A DNA stretch of 64,000 nt from Aquarana catesbeiana (GCF_042186555.1 NC_133328.1:615955744-616019743); one strand, 5' to 3'; positions 1 to 11,411 are shown, counted from the first letter of the stretch. A program made the numbers and translations. The notes: generated by a model not told the origin, from the letters alone.

Positions 1-254
1 CTTCAGGGCCACCCTCCCTGGGATTGGCTGGAGTGGTATTAGTATTCAAGCTGTGTTTTGCAGAGCGTCCACCTATTCACCCAGAACCTTCTATGGCTAC
101 CTGGATACAGAGGAGGCCAGAGGCAAAACCAAACAGCAGCTGAGCACACTGAATAGGCTACACTAATCAATTGCAGCTTCTCTGTTAAGCAAGGGAACAA
201 GACTATATTACACTAATCCTACCAATCCTAGCACCTACCTATAAGGGTGCTACA
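1..254 (-). mobile_element. LTR fragment, 5' end of LTR at the right, truncated by window start
   Basis: Read on the minus strand the segment begins TGTAGCACCCTTATAGGTAG, closely like the starts of three other segments in this window (4466 on plus, 6531 and 59291 on minus). TG...CA boundaries and a shared TGTAGC start are LTR-like. The rest of the element lies outside the window. No internal gag/pol coding is visible, so the superfamily cannot be named. Confidence 0.5.
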
Positions 255-403
255 TATGGATTCATATAGTTCTTCTTTCATTAAGTTTCCCATAAGTTCA
301 GGTTTATCATTTGCTTCTGCTGACTGGTTGGGGAGGGTGTCTGGCAATAGCATGGGAAGATAAAACAACTCTGAGTTATGAATGATTATGTCTCGCTGGC
401 CAA

Positions 404-1221
404 CAGTGGTGGTGCCTCCATAAGGGTGCATGGGTTCCGCCCCCTCTCTCCAGCCACCCCCTCTATGACCTATGACCAATGGATAGATTCATAGCATGAA
501 TCTATCCATGGCCACCGCTACCACCCCCTATTCAGGCGCCCGGCCCCTTTTCTGGCGCCTGAATTATAGTAGCGGGGGTTGTTTTTGAAGCACCTGATTA
601 GAGCCATAGGCTCTTATAGGCATCAAAAAAGGTGACCTGTGAGCGCCATGCTTGGCACTTGCAGTTCACCCAGGTGTGTCAGAACAGCAAATGAATATTT
701 GCTTTCCTAACACTGAACCGCCTCTCCACCAATCAGGTGCTCGGGTCTGTTACCCGTCACCTGATTAGCTGAAAAAACATGCGCTGTGATTGGACACCTA
801 TCAGGAGGAGAGGACAGGAGGAGAGGGTGGGAGGGGACACATGGAGGACACTGCTCGCTGACATCACCCGCTGGCCCACCGAGACTGGGTAAGTGCCGGA
901 CAGACGGCGGGCAGGCGGTAAGTGGTTGGGGGGGTCACAGTGGCAGCATTTGATGGACACAGTGGCAGCATTCGATGGACACAGTGGCAGCATTTGATGG
1001 GTACAGTGGTTGCATTTGATGGCACAGTGGCAGCATTTGATGGGCACAGTGGCAGCATTTGATGGGCACAGTGGCAGCGTTTGATGGGCACAGTGGCTGC
1101 ATTTGATGGGCACAGTGGCTGCATTTGATGGGCACAGTGTGGCTGCAATTGATGTTTTTTTTCAGAATTTTTTAAGTTTGTTTGCGCCCCCCCCAAAATA
1201 TTTGAGTACTAGCCGCCACTG
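404..1221. mobile_element. hAT-type MITE with perfect 8-bp TSD
   Basis: The left end reads CAGTGGTGGTGCCTCCATAA and the right end is the inverse of CAGTGGCGGCTAGTACTC. Identical 8-bp copies of CTGGCCAA lie immediately outside (396-403 and 1222-1229). An 8-bp TSD with CAGTGG-type ends is the hallmark of hAT transposons. The 818-bp interior has no transposase, so it is non-autonomous. The right half carries a minisatellite. Confidence 0.85.
935..1155. repeat. Minisatellite, unit about 21-22 bp, inside hAT MITE
   Basis: About ten tandem units of the type GGGCACAGTGGCAGCATTTGA, with small variations. The apparent cysteine/histidine-rich open frames across it are translations of the repeat, not genes. 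Confidence 0.9.
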
Positions 1222-1229
1222 CTGGCCAA

Positions 1230-2680
1230 CCACTAGGATGTTTATTGCCTGTGGTGCATGCTAAGCAGGGTATAAATATTTGGAGTGACCTTCTGGATGC
1301 TTTCTTGCCTTCTGGGCCTTGTCAGGAAAAGAGGCTATATGTTGGAGGCTTGTGACTCCCAGGTCTGCTGCCTGGGGAGACCTATTGCCAAACAAGACGC
1401 CTGAGCCTGGAAGATCTTCATACTGTCCTACTGGAGCCTTCATCCAGGGAAAATAAGGCAGGAAGGTGGCTTTTTGGATTGGAGCACCAGAGGAGAATAC
1501 TTTATTGCTGAAGAGTGTCCTGCATAGCTGGTAGTAGCTACTGCTGATGGACATTACAGGGAGTTATGGTGGCACATCCAAGGAGTATGTGAGTTGCCTT
1601 GGAGCTGCTCCACAGTCTGAAGAGTACAGAGTGCAGGTTTCAGCTTAAAAGTTCCTTTTCTGTATTGACTGTTCTTCTTAATGTGACTGCCATCCAATTC
1701 CTTCCACCTCACAAAGAGTTAAGCATTAACTCTTGCTACAATTTTAGTATCTTAAGGGAATATATACCTTTCTTAATGTATGTTAAATGTTATGTGATTG
1801 TCAATTGATCAGTGTATGGTAATTAGAAGGCTCACTAGAGCCTGCTGTAATATAGAAGGGATATTTAAAGGCAACGCATACTAGGAAACAGTTTTCCACA
1901 GCCTTGGAGGTTTCCCTCAGCTCCCATGTCATTATCGCATGACCATATCCTTCAAGCAGCATAAGATGTTCTAAACCTATAGAAAAAAAAGTTAGTAATC
2001 TCCATAACTGTAAAAGCTCTTGGAAGAGAAAAGATGTAGGTTTCACCTAGATAAGATCAAAGTGGATGGACACTACTTATGGTGGTTGATAGCACCTTTA
2101 CCATCTAACTATAAAGATGGCTGAACGGGCTGTTTTGTAGACATGTAGGTAAAGGATAAAAGCCCCTTTAAGGAAAAAAATAAGTAGAGAGAAATGGAGA
2201 TATATAGGTACATAAAAAAGGGGGATTGAAAAAGTTACCTTAGATTCCCTTTAAGTTAATAAGATTCAAAACTGATTGCACAGTATGTGCCTACAAAAAT
2301 CTCATCTGATCTGCAAGTGACCAAGAAATAGTCAGTAATTACAAAGCCCAAGTAGCACATTGGCTTACTGTGGAGCAAAACAGCAGTATGCAATGCATTA
2401 TACAGTATGTTCTATGAGCAGAAAAATGAAAATAGCTCAGAACCAACCTACAATCAGCTCAAGGCAAATGTGGAATTATTAACAAATGATCTAAATTGCA
2501 GTACATTAGAAGTTAGTAAGGTGTAGTGTATTATTATATGTTGAGCGGCACTAATGATTAACTGTATGTAGGTATGAACACCAACTGGTAAAGCTCATTC
2601 TGAGGGCAAAACATAGAACTATACAGCTAGTAGTGGTTAGTCACATCCAACTGGAATTATTATCTAATGCTTAAGACATT
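1230..2680. other. No gene or recognisable element
   Basis: AT-rich unique-looking sequence. Short open frames show no family resemblance and no codon structure. I see no repeats, RNA gene or TIRs here. Confidence 0.5.
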
Positions 2681-2683
2681 GTG

Positions 2684-2750
2684 TAGCTTCTCCAAGCCAC
2701 TTCTTCACTTCCAACCAATTTGGAACTCAAGATGTGGCTTGGAGAAGCTA
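2684..2750. repeat. Perfect 17-bp inverted repeat (hairpin)
   Basis: TAGCTTCTCCAAGCCAC at 2684-2700 is matched by its exact complement at 2734-2750, with a 33-bp loop. No function can be assigned. Confidence 0.8.
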
Positions 2751-3037
2751 TGAAAGGTAAGGTCAACAACATTACAGGACAAGTCCAGCTGAATGTGAGT
2801 AACTACTACTAGCTATTACAGTGTTTCTCAACCAGGGTGTCACCAGGGTTCCCCCAGGGTGCTGTGAGCCGGAACCCAGTTTGCCCAGGATCAGTGTCAT
2901 GAGTTGCCATGATGTGGACATGCCAGTCACCAACACCATGACAACCAATGAGGTTCTATGGCCAGGACAACCGGCACTATTCATTGCTATGGGGAGGGCA
3001 GCTGGCTCGCCTGCCCCATGGCAACACATGACTCTTA

Positions 3038-3382
3038 GACCCCTTTCACACTGAGCCACCCCGGGCGTCAGCGGTACAGCGGCGCTATTCTTTTAACCCC
3101 CCACTAGCGCCCAAAAAGGGGTTAAATCAGCGGCGCTTTGCTAGCGGTATAGCAGCGCTGCCCCATTGTTTCAATGGGAGGGGGCGGTGGAGGCACGGTG
3201 TATTCACTGCTCCTACACCGCTGCAAAGAAGCTGCTGGCAGGACTTTTTGTGATGCCCTGCCAGCGCAGCGCCCCAGTGTGAAAGCACTCAGGCTTTCAC
3301 ACTTGGTTTGCAGCTGAGGCTTTTTTCAGGCGCTATTTTTAGCGCTGTAGTGCCTGAAAACCGCCTCAGTGTGAAAGGGGTC
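3038..3382. mobile_element. PIF/Harbinger-like MITE with TTA TSD, nested in hAT element
   Basis: Terminal inverted repeats begin GACCCCTTTCACACTGAG, and the right end is the complement of GACCCCTTTCACACTGAGGC. A TTA trinucleotide flanks both ends (3035-3037, 3383-3385). A 3-bp TWA duplication fits the PIF/Harbinger superfamily. Length 345 bp, GC-rich and non-coding. Confidence 0.8.
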
Positions 3383-3529
3383 TTATACAGGGCAGGCATT
3401 ATGCAGGGCCGCCCCCAGCATTCGGGAGAAGACAAAAGTCTGCCTCCTCTAAACCTGTTCCACCTCCCCTCCTCTGCTGCGCTGTTGGAGCCAAAAGGTA
3501 GGGTTCTGATGTGAAGAGGGGACTGCTTG

Positions 3530-3740
3530 GCTCTGTGATGGGGGACTGTGTGATTTGGGGGCTCTGTGATGAGGTGACTCATGCATAGGGGACCTCTGAT
3601 GTATAGGGGCAACTCTGATATGATGGGGGCTCTCATGTATATTAGGTCCTCTGATGTGATATGGGCCTCTGAAGCAAAAAGGTGATTCTGACATGAAGGG
3701 GAGACTCTGATGTGATGGAGGGGATCTATAATGTGGAGGG
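3530..3740. repeat. Degenerate minisatellite (GGGGACTCTGATGTGATG type)
   Basis: Irregular tandem units of about 18-30 bp built on CTCTGATGTGATGGGGG. The same array type occurs at 7060-7240 in the related element. Confidence 0.7.
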
Positions 3741-3939
3741 CTTCTGATTTGAAGGTAATTTTATCAAGGTCTTTGTGTACATTATCCCAGGCCCAAGTTT
3801 TCCATTGATAAGTGACATTTACATTTTTAACATTTTGGACTGGGGTGACATGAGATTGTATACTTTTAAATAGTTCCACAACTAAAAAAAAGGTTAAAAA
3901 ATGCCGAGCTATACCATGACGTGGATAAATGGGAAACTT

Positions 3940-4160
3940 CACAGTCCTAGCTACAAAGTTGTATTGAAAAAAAGTACTTGGTCATCAAGTTCAACCAAAG
4001 TAAAAAAAAAAAAAAAAAGGAAACCTACAGCTGATCCAAAGGAAAGTAAAAAAAAAATACTCATAAATTTTGTCCTGAATTTCTCAAAAAAAATCTTCCT
4101 AGTCCTCAGAGACATTTGGATAACTTCCTGGGTCAACACTCTACAATAATAGTTCCTTTA
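3940..4160. repeat. Ancient dispersed repeat segment
   Basis: The stretch reading TTGGTCATCAAGTTCAACC, then CAGCTGATCCAAAGGAAAG, then CTTCCTAGTCCTCAGAGAC is familiar to me as the first part of an abundant dispersed vertebrate/frog repeat. A later part of the same repeat appears at 61770-62110. The class is not certain. Poly-A runs interrupt it. The following 300 bp hold nothing recognisable. Confidence 0.45.
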
Positions 4161-4743
4161 AATAATATTAGCTGTTTATTTTTTTTGCTTTTAGACCCCT
4201 TTTTAAATCTGTGTTGTGAAAGACTAGCTCATAGCTTTCCAGCTGCATTGAAGTTATATGGCGGGGAGGGAGGAGAAAACAGTAAGAGGAACTTACATCC
4301 TTGGCTGAAACTCCATTTTAACACATGTATGTACTGCTACCCCCGAAGGAGCCACTGAGTAGATTCCCAGGGTTCTCTTCCAAATAATTGCCCTACAGAC
4401 AGGAACACAATTCCGAACACTCTTTAGACTCATTATCCAGTGTAGTGGTATTGTTTTTTTGGATGTGTAGCACCCTCTACCATGGGTAGGTGCTAGAGTG
4501 AGGCTTTTTGGTAGGTTCTGTCAGCACAGGTAAATTTAGGCAGGCCTATGCTGCAAGCTGGGCCTGTTTGTTTTGATCTGGGGGCAGGGAGTGGTTAGTG
4601 TAGCAGTGGGTGTGACCACCTGTACTTTAGTTCTGAGGCACCTTCCCTGCTTCCAGGGAGAATGTTCTGGAACTGGAGTGGCAGGCAGCTCATGTGAGGA
4701 GCCCTGACCAATCCCCAACTGGAATTGGCAGGGGGCAGGCCTC

Positions 4744-4753
4744 CCATATAAGC
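4744..4753 (+). promoter_or_regulatory. TATA box of solo LTR
   Basis: CCATATAAGC about 280 bp into the LTR, in the expected U3 position. Functional status unknown. Confidence 0.5.
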
Positions 4754-5611
4754 TGAGGTAACAGGCCACTGGGAGGAGTTGTCGGCCGGGAGAAGTGGAG
4801 AATGGAGTACTAGACAGCAGCAGGAGTGCCGATCGCGGGAGGAGGCCCGGGAGAGCTATGAGGGAGCTTCACCCTTACACGGTCATGGATGAAGTCCTCA
4901 TCATTACACAGTCATCGATGAGGAATTCATGGAGCAGAGGGGCAGGAGAGGCTGTTGGAACGTACAGGCCGGTTAAGTTCTTCACCATGGACTCGGGGCA
5001 GAAGAAGGTAGGTGAGTGTACCACAGTGGAGTGCTGGATGTGGAGACATGCCAGGGAGTCTGTGAGGGAACTTCATCCTTACACGGTCATGGATGAAGTC
5101 CTGATCATTACACGGTCATTGATGAGGAGTCCTGGAGCAGAAGAGAGACTGTGGGGAATAGTGTCAAATCGATGCGGCCAGAGGGCGCAGGATTTGCAAA
5201 CTGGGCGAGCTGGGAACAGTAGTCCACCGTTCAGCACATGCTATTAATCTACTAGGCCTCCGGGGAGAGGTACTGCAGGCCTCTGGCCTAGTAGCAGCAA
5301 TCAATCAGAGTCAGCATTAGAGACTATTCAGAGTGGGATCTTTTCCATATAGAAGAGGATGTGACAGGAAACATAATGTGCTACAGAATAAGTTTATGCA
5401 AGAGGGAAGGATTCCTGGGAGCAATAGTCTGCAGGAGTTACGCAGAGGAGGAGCAATAATCTTCATGGTGATGCAGGGAAGAGACTGTAGATGTTATATA
5501 AGTGCATCATTTCTTCAAGGCTCAACCAACAGTCTAATTTATAAATATGGCAAAGTAATTTGATCTATGGGCATCCCATATACCCCTTTCCCCAACCAAG
5601 TTATATCCCCC

Positions 5612-5617
5612 AATAAA
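5612..5617 (+). promoter_or_regulatory. AATAAA poly(A) signal of solo LTR
   Basis: Canonical AATAAA about 115 bp before the LTR end, consistent with an R-region polyadenylation signal. Confidence 0.5.
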
Positions 5618-5734
5618 CAAAAACAAAACAAAGCAAAAGACTGTTCATTGTCTTAGAGGTGATATATGGAGGTCTGGCAGCAGGGTGATATGGTGGATGT
5701 TAGTTACTAGTGGCAACACACCGCTACAGATGCT

Positions 5735-6531
5735 TTAATGAAAACTTGAACTTGGATAGGTAGTGGGTAATTGTAGAATACTCCAGTAACCTTTAAAAGC
5801 GATTTGAGGACACTAAACTTTCTGCTTTAGAACTTCGAGCCAAGTCCTTGCACAAGTAAATGATGGACTGAGCTTTGTCGTAGCAACCTGAGAAGATTAA
5901 TCTTCCTCTTGGAATTCCAAGCAAAGTCCTTTCACTAAGAATTAAATAGACTAAGCTCCTCAGGACTCCAGACACAAGGTCCCCAAGCTGAGAGCATAAG
6001 AGGTATGGCAGCAGCACACAGTCTCTAGGATCTCTCACACCAGTCTGACACTTTCACTCCGTGATACCAGACTAGATCCTCAGAAGACTGCCACTAAGTC
6101 AGCTTTGGCAAACTCTCAGCAAAATAAGCACAATAAATAAGGCAGGATTGCCTAGGGGCAAACAGCCCCCCCTAGGCTGTGATCCCCTCCTCAGGGAAAA
6201 AGACCCCTCTGCTTTCAGTCTGAGAGTATTTTTACACACTCTGTCACCATCTGGGCACCTCTCCCCTGGGATTGGCCAGGGATGCTAAATATTAAGCTGC
6301 TGATTAGACTCTCCCTGCACACTATCTTCCAGAACATTGGTGGACAAACAGGGGCGGGGCAGTTAATCCTGCAGCCATTGAAACACAGAACAGACCAGAA
6401 CAATCAAACACAGCTACACCGATTACAGTGAGTCAGAACTAAATTTGCCTAGCACGGAAATGAAGCTCCACTGAATAGTGTGGGCCAAACTAAATTTAAC
6501 TAATCTAGCACCTATCTAGGAAGGCGCTACA
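5735..6531 (-). mobile_element. LTR fragment, minus orientation, TGTAGCGCC start at 6531
   Basis: On the minus strand it starts TGTAGCGCCTTCCTAGATAG, like the segments at 1-254 and 58452-59291. It shares with them CAAACTAAATTT and related blocks near the LTR start. The left boundary is approximate. No coding is seen. Confidence 0.45.
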
Positions 6532-6768
6532 TGTATTTGATGATTTTTTTAATTAGGTTGAGTTGGGGGCTCAGGAAGGCTGGAGATGAGCTTTGTTCTG
6601 GAACAATTCAAAATGTCAGATTTTCATTTTGAAATACCATACCATACAATTAATATATTTATTTGTTCCAATGAGAATGGTATCCATATGCCTTTGTTAC
6701 CAGGAATAATAGAGATATGAATATCCCCAGCAGGGACACAGATAGCTAATGATGAGGGGAGTCTGATG

Positions 6769-7051
6769 CAGGGGCGGACTGATAACTAATGGGGCCCCCC
6801 CGGGCAATAGGAGATTATTGGGCCCCCAGGCAATCAGAGATTATGGGGCCACACAGTACACACACACAAGTATACAATCACACGGTATACACATACATGT
6901 ACACCCAGTATACACAGACAGTTGTAAAAAAAACACAGATTTATGCATACTGTCCCTGGTTTTACTGAGGCTGGCAACCCTGATGGGGCCCCCTAGTGGC
7001 CCAGGGGCCATCGGGCATTGCCCGAGTGGCTCAATGGTCAGTCCGCCCCTG
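6769..7051. mobile_element. hAT MITE with perfect 8-bp TSD
   Basis: The left end CAGGGGCGGACTGATAACTA and the right end, complement of CAGGGGCGGACTGACCATTG, form hAT-type TIRs. Both flanks carry GTCTGATG (6761-6768, 7052-7059). It has inserted into the CTCTGATG minisatellite of an older hAT element. 283 bp, non-coding. Confidence 0.9.
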
Positions 7052-7380
7052 GTCTGATGTGGTGGGAGGGACTTCTGATGTGATGAGGGGGGCCTCTGAT
7101 GTGTTAGGGGTGTGCTATGATGAGGTCTCTGATGTGATGAGGGACTCTGATGTGATGAGGGACTCTGATGTGATGGAGGGACCTTTAATGTGATGGAGGG
7201 ACTTTGGTGTGATGGAGGAGGACTCTGATGTGATGTTAATTTCATCAAGGAGGTTCTATGCATCATCCCAGGCTCAGGTTCCCCATAGATGATAAGTAAC
7301 ATGTACATTTTAGACTGGGGTGTGTTGAGATTTTGCATACTTTAGGATGCCGAGACTGAAAAAGGTTGAAAAATGCTGGT
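7052..7380. mobile_element. Right half of an older hAT element (homologue of 2819-3906)
   Basis: A CTCTGATGTGATG array is followed by sequence parallel to 3740-3900 (TTTCATCAAGG, CATCCCAGGCTCAGG, TTTTAGACTGGGGTG) and ends GAAAAAGGTTGAAAAATGCTG, the complement of a CAGCATTTTTCAACC terminus. The left end was not found. The MITE at 6769-7051 interrupts it. Confidence 0.6.
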
Positions 7381-7494
7381 CTACACAAGGGAGGCTTGTA
7401 CAGGTAGCATAATCACTTGTTGACAAGGAACTTTTTGTTTGCAAATTTAAATTAGTATTGTTTGGGATAAAATTACTTACTTCCATCAAACATA

Positions 7495-7513
7495 TTATAT
7501 ATATACCAGTATA

Positions 7514-7555
<42 letters not shown>

Positions 7556-7556
7556 A
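7495..7556. repeat. (TA)n microsatellite
   Basis: About 60 bp of almost pure alternating TA. Confidence 0.95.
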
Positions 7557-8596
7557 TATTTTTAGCAGACACCCTAGAGAATAAAATGACGGTCGTTGCA
7601 ATATTTTATGTCACACAGTATTTGTGCAGCGGTCTTTCAAACGCCATTTTTTTCGAAAAAAATACATTTAATGATTAAAAAAAAACAAAACACTATAGTT
7701 AACCTAATTTTGTTGTATAATGTGAAAGATAATGTTATGCTGAGTAAATAGATATCTAACATGTCACGCTTCAAAATTGCGCATGCTAGTGGAATGGCGA
7801 CAAACTACGTTACTTAAAAATCTCCATAGGCGACGCTTTAACATTTTTTACAGGTTACCTGTTTAGAGTTACAGAGAAGGTCTTTTGCTAGAATTATTGC
7901 TCAAGCTCCAACGATCTTGGTGATACCTCACATGCGTGGTTTGAACCCCCTTTACACATGCAGGCCCGACTTACGCATGCGTTCGCCTCTGTGTGCAAGC
8001 ATGGAGGGATGAGGCGCTTTAAAAAACTTTTTTTTTTTTTTTTAATTTTTATTTTTTATTTTCACACTGTTCCTTTATTTTTATTTTTTTATCACTTTTA
8101 TTCCTATTACGAGGAATGCAAACATCTCCCTTGTGATAGAAATAAGCATGAGAGGTCCTCTTTATTGAGAGATCTGGGGTCAAAAAGACCCCAGATCTCT
8201 CATTTACCTTTTAAAGCAAAAGCAAAAAAAAAATGTTTAACTTAAAAAAAACAAAAAATGTTTATGCTTGGGAACCGGAAGTGACATCAGAGGTTGCCCT
8301 CACATGACTTCCTGCCCAGCACACGGCTGTATGGAATCGCTTCCAGCCTTTACCGATGGGTGAGGTAAGCCTGGAACCAATCAGGAAGCGGTGGGAGGGG
8401 GGTGGGGGTTTTAGTCTCCCGCTGCCTCTAAAAGTGATCCCACGGTGAATGTGCCTGCGGGACCACTTTTACCTGACGCGGAATTGCCCATAGTAAAAAA
8501 TCATACTGGGGTTATGGCAGCTAGATGCTGCCATAACCCTGGTATTAAAAGTCAAATTAATGACGTATTTTTTACTATGGGCCGGCCAGCAAGTGC
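7557..8596 (+). repeat. Dispersed frog repeat, copy 1 of a family also at 62138-62806
   Basis: Shared blocks with the inverted copy near 62.1-62.8 kb include TTGCAATATTTTATGTCACAC, AAATCTCCATAGGCGA and CAGGTTACCTGTTTAGAGTT, then a poly-T region and an AGATCTCTCAATAAAG hairpin area. The right end GGCCGGCCAGCAAGTG resembles the GGTCGGCAAGTGGTTAA terminus of the TTAA-flanked repeats, so it is probably related to them. Non-coding. Confidence 0.6.
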
Positions 8597-9410
8597 ACAT
8601 ACAATATAACCATCTGGGAAGATTTTGTTGACATAAATGGTCATGCAACAGGGTCTTTTTAAGAACTTTCTTTATTTGAACCAATTGGTGAGAAATGCCA
8701 ATACAATTATCATTCCTGTGACAGTGACATCCATTGCATGTGTACACAATAGGCACGGAAAGGAATTTCAAGCCCCCGACTAAGACTCCATTATGTCACA
8801 TCTGGGATCCGACTCGAACATTACAGAGAAAATTAGGGCAAAGTTGTCCATGAAAAGACACAAATGTGTCAGCTTATGTTCAGCAAAGATGACAGGACAG
8901 GCAGGACGGCACAAATCTACTAACTGGCATGAATGTGTCGCAGTTGTTTGCAAGGTCGTGTAATTAGCATATATCCATCTGGTCCTAAAATTCTCAACGC
9001 ATTAAATCATCCGCGCTCGTATGCCACGCTGATATATCCAGACAGACCTCATTACACGTCACATCCCATTGCTGGAGGTTTATCCACAAAACCGGCTCAC
9101 TCCAGAGTATAGAAATTACATGGGGAAATGGCAAACATAAGTTATGATGTACGAATGCTATTGGGAGATGGCATGATAGGTGGTTTCCTATCTCAATGAC
9201 ATCTAGTGATAGGTCTGGTAGGTACATGATAGCGCTGGACCTAGGTAGGTAGAGGTTCATTCCATCCATCAAGTATAGAATGTATTCCCTTCCTCTGAAC
9301 TTAGTTTGTGGTAAGAATTTAATTCTGGCACTAGTTCTGACTTTCTGATCATGATAATCCAATCATTTAACAAATGAACAGGTCCTAAATGTGTGGTTAG
9401 GAGTACCTAG
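8597..9410. other. No gene or recognisable element
   Basis: Unique-looking sequence. The longest open frame (about 122 codons at 8994-9362, minus) shows no motif or family resemblance. Confidence 0.4.
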
Positions 9411-9414
9411 CAGG

Positions 9415-10060
9415 GCCAGAACAAGGGATGGGCAGGAGGGGCATCTGCCGTGGGCACAGTGGTGTCTTGTGAGGGGGGGGTCGGCATCACAAGAAGATTG
9501 GGGGGAGGATATTTGTGTTGGGAGGAAGAAATTGGGGGGCAGCAGAGGGTAAGAATGGCTCTAGGAGGGGAAATGGGGAATTAGGGAGGTGTCTTAGAAG
9601 TGGTGATTTCGGGGGATCTGTGTTGGAAGGGGGGGACAGGACTTGTACTAGGCGAGGCGATTTTGGGGGTTTGTGCTAGAAAAGGTGAATCGGTAGAGAA
9701 GGAAAGGGATCCATGCTAGGAGGAGATTTTTTTTTTCTGGGGGGGGGTGTAACTATGGATAATTGGGGGGGGGGGGGTATTTGTGCTAGGAGGGGAACTT
9801 TAGGAGGAGGATTTGTGCTAGGATGGGGAATTGGGGGAGGGGAATTTGTGCTGGGGGTTTTGGAGTGGGGGGGGGGGATTGTGCTCAAAGAGGACATTTG
9901 AGGAGTAGATAATTTGTCCTAGGTGGGGGAAATTTTCTTTGGGGGATTATTTGTGCTGGGGGCACTTGCAGAGAGAGGATTTTAAGCGGGGAGAGGGGGG
10001 CAAAGATTTGTGCATGTAGGTTAGTGCTAGATTTTTATGGAGTGGGGAAGTTTTGCTGAT
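9415..10060. repeat. G-rich minisatellite preceded by hAT-like terminus
   Basis: Irregular units of about 25-40 bp built on GGGGATTTGTGCTAGGAGG, with extreme G/C strand asymmetry. The array follows CAGGGCCAGAACAAGGG at 9412, which looks like a hAT-type end. No matching right end was found. Glycine-rich and proline-rich open frames here are repeat translations. Confidence 0.7.
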
Positions 10061-10139
10061 ATATAATGCTCATACATTCTGAGGGAGGTTGCAATTTGGC
10101 ATGTTCGCCCTAGTACAAACTTCCATCTCACCTCCATAA

Positions 10140-10633
10140 CTTTTGTTTAAAATCTTTATTTGTTAGGAACAACACTGTTAGGAAAAACAGATATAGCCAA
10201 CACATTTCAGGGGGAAAAAACTGTGAAGAACACTAAAATTCAAATGTAAACAAAGAAAAGGACTCTCACCAGTGCCACATCCAAAATGTATAATTCTGAT
10301 GAGGTCTTGGTGTATCCTGCACCCTTCCTTGTTTGGCTCCTGTGCCCATTCCCAAGGCCAACCTTTTAGCTGCCCATCATATATGAACATTAGTGTCTGA
10401 ATAGGCAAGGTCTTTTGAATAATATTTTGTTATTGTTTTTGTACTGTTTGATATTGGATGTATATTTAATGTTACAAGTCTTTATATGTGTTTTGTTTTC
10501 AACTTTAGTGATATACATATCCAACCAGTCCTGGTGAAGCGATAGTATTCACAAAACGTGTTGACATCTGCATGTGGAGAGCGTTGTGGCACCCTCTTGA
10601 CTGCTGTCATATATAATTCTATACCTATGTATG
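10140..10633 (+). mobile_element. Possible degraded PLE-type terminal segment
   Basis: Near 10531-10562 the sequence CTGGTGAAGCGATAGT...ACAAAACGTGTTG has the same layout as the GAAAC-GCGT motif blocks in the PLE-like elements of this window. No coding and no defined ends. The right edge is the Tc1 fragment at 10636. Confidence 0.3.
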
Positions 10634-10635
10634 TA

Positions 10636-11040
10636 CAGTATCTCACAAAAGTGAGTACACCCCTCACATTTTTGTAAATATTTTATTCTATCTTTTCATG
10701 TGACAACAATGAAGAAATTACACTTTGCTACAATGTAAAGTAGTGAATGTACAGCTTGTATAACAGTGTAAATTTGCTGTCCCCTCAAAATAACTCAACA
10801 CACAGCCACTAATGTCTAAACCGCTGGCAACAAATGTGAGTACATCCCTAAGTGAAAATGTCCAAATTGAGCCCAATGTGTCAATATTTTGTGTGGCCAC
10901 CATTATTTTCCAGCACTGCCTTAACCCTCTTGGGCATGGAGTTCACCAGAGCTTCACAGGTTGCCACTGGAGTCCTCTTCCACTCCTCCATGATGACATC
11001 ACGGAGCTGGTGGATGTTAGAAACCTTGCGCTCCTCCACC
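10636..11040 (+). mobile_element. Tc1-like element, 5' end fragment
   Basis: Starts after TA with CAGTATCTCACAAAAGTGAG, a terminus I recognise from Tc1-like elements of fish, lampreys and frogs. The outer sequence matches 51833-52165 closely (GTGAGTACACCCCTCACAT, CAACACACAGCC, AAGTGAAAATGTCCAAATTG). It runs past the TIR into the former coding region, which reads antisense to a transposase C-terminus (CCTCTTGGGCATGGAGTTCA), and then stops at the G-rich minisatellite. The rest is missing. Confidence 0.8.
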
Positions 11041-11175
11041 TTGCTAGGAGTGGTGATTTGGGGGGTTTATGTTGGGAGGGGGATGGGTGAAGGGGATTTG
11101 ATTTGCACTAGGAGGGGGGATTTGGGATGTTTGTACTAGAAAAGGTAATATGGTAGAGGGGGATTTGTGCTAAGA
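11041..11175. repeat. G-rich minisatellite, continuation of 9415-10060
   Basis: Same unit type (GGATTTGTGCTAAG, GCACTAGGAGGGGGGATTTGG). The array seems to have been split by later insertions between about 10.06 and 11.04 kb. Confidence 0.6.
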
Positions 11176-11334
11176 TCAGAAATGTTTTTTAGGCTAAAAT
11201 TAGAAGGGCTGTACTAAGGGTAATGCAAAAGTGGCCACAACTTTTTATTAACTCACATGGGTCTTTCAGATTTTACAAGTTGGTAGAGTAACTCTTCCTC
11301 TATAGTAACACTTCTCATTTTTTATTGCAGGTAA

Positions 11335-11411
11335 ATGATGAATTCCAAGCAGAAGCAATGTGCTGTCATTGAGTTCTTGATGAAGGAATATAACATGCAT
11401 AAAACACAATG
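11335..11411 (+). pseudogene. Mariner-type transposase N-terminal remnant (HTH_48-like)
   Basis: About 25 codons read MMNSKQKQCAVIEFLMKE and onward. This resembles the start of the helix-turn-helix domain of mariner-family transposases (pattern K-x-E/K-Q-R/C-A-V-I-x-F-L-x-K-E). It breaks down after about 25 residues. A TTTTTTATTGCAG splice-acceptor-like tract lies just upstream but may be coincidental. Other explanations are possible because the match is short. Confidence 0.4.

Larger units (their letters stand above)
2819..3906. mobile_element. hAT-type element with CAGTGTTTCTCAACC terminus
   Basis: The left end CAGTGTTTCTCAACC is a widespread vertebrate hAT terminus. The right end is a decayed complement (AAAAAGGTTAAAAAATGCCG). 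Flanking octamers AGCTATTA (2811-2818) and AGCTATAC (3907-3914) match at 6 of 8 positions, consistent with an old 8-bp TSD. It holds a nested Harbinger-like MITE and a short-period array of CTCTGATGTGATG units. The right half is homologous to 7052-7380. Confidence 0.7.
4466..5728 (+). mobile_element. Solo LTR with TATA box, poly(A) signal and GATG TSD
   Basis: The unit begins TGTAGCACCC and ends CCGCTACA, giving the short inverted terminus TGTAGC/GCTACA expected of an LTR. GATG flanks both ends (4462-4465, 5729-5732). A TATA box lies at 4746 and AATAAA at 5612. No primer-binding site, polypurine tract or pol coding adjoins, so it is a solo LTR of about 1.26 kb. An internal duplication (about 4857-4950 and 5061-5155, offset 204 bp) makes an open frame of about 150 residues at 4795-5247, which I do not regard as a gene. 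Family not identified. Confidence 0.75.

Noticed and set aside
757..1196. Cys/His-rich open frames with repeated SNAATV/PIKCCHC peptides
   Set aside because: They are translations of the 22-bp minisatellite and its flanks in several frames at once; not zinc-finger genes.
4795..5247. 150-codon open frame with internal peptide repeat
   Set aside because: Lies wholly in a solo LTR and arises from a 204-bp-offset duplication; no homology to a retroviral protein is seen.
9676..9901. Gly-rich or Pro-rich ORFs
   Set aside because: G-rich minisatellite translation.
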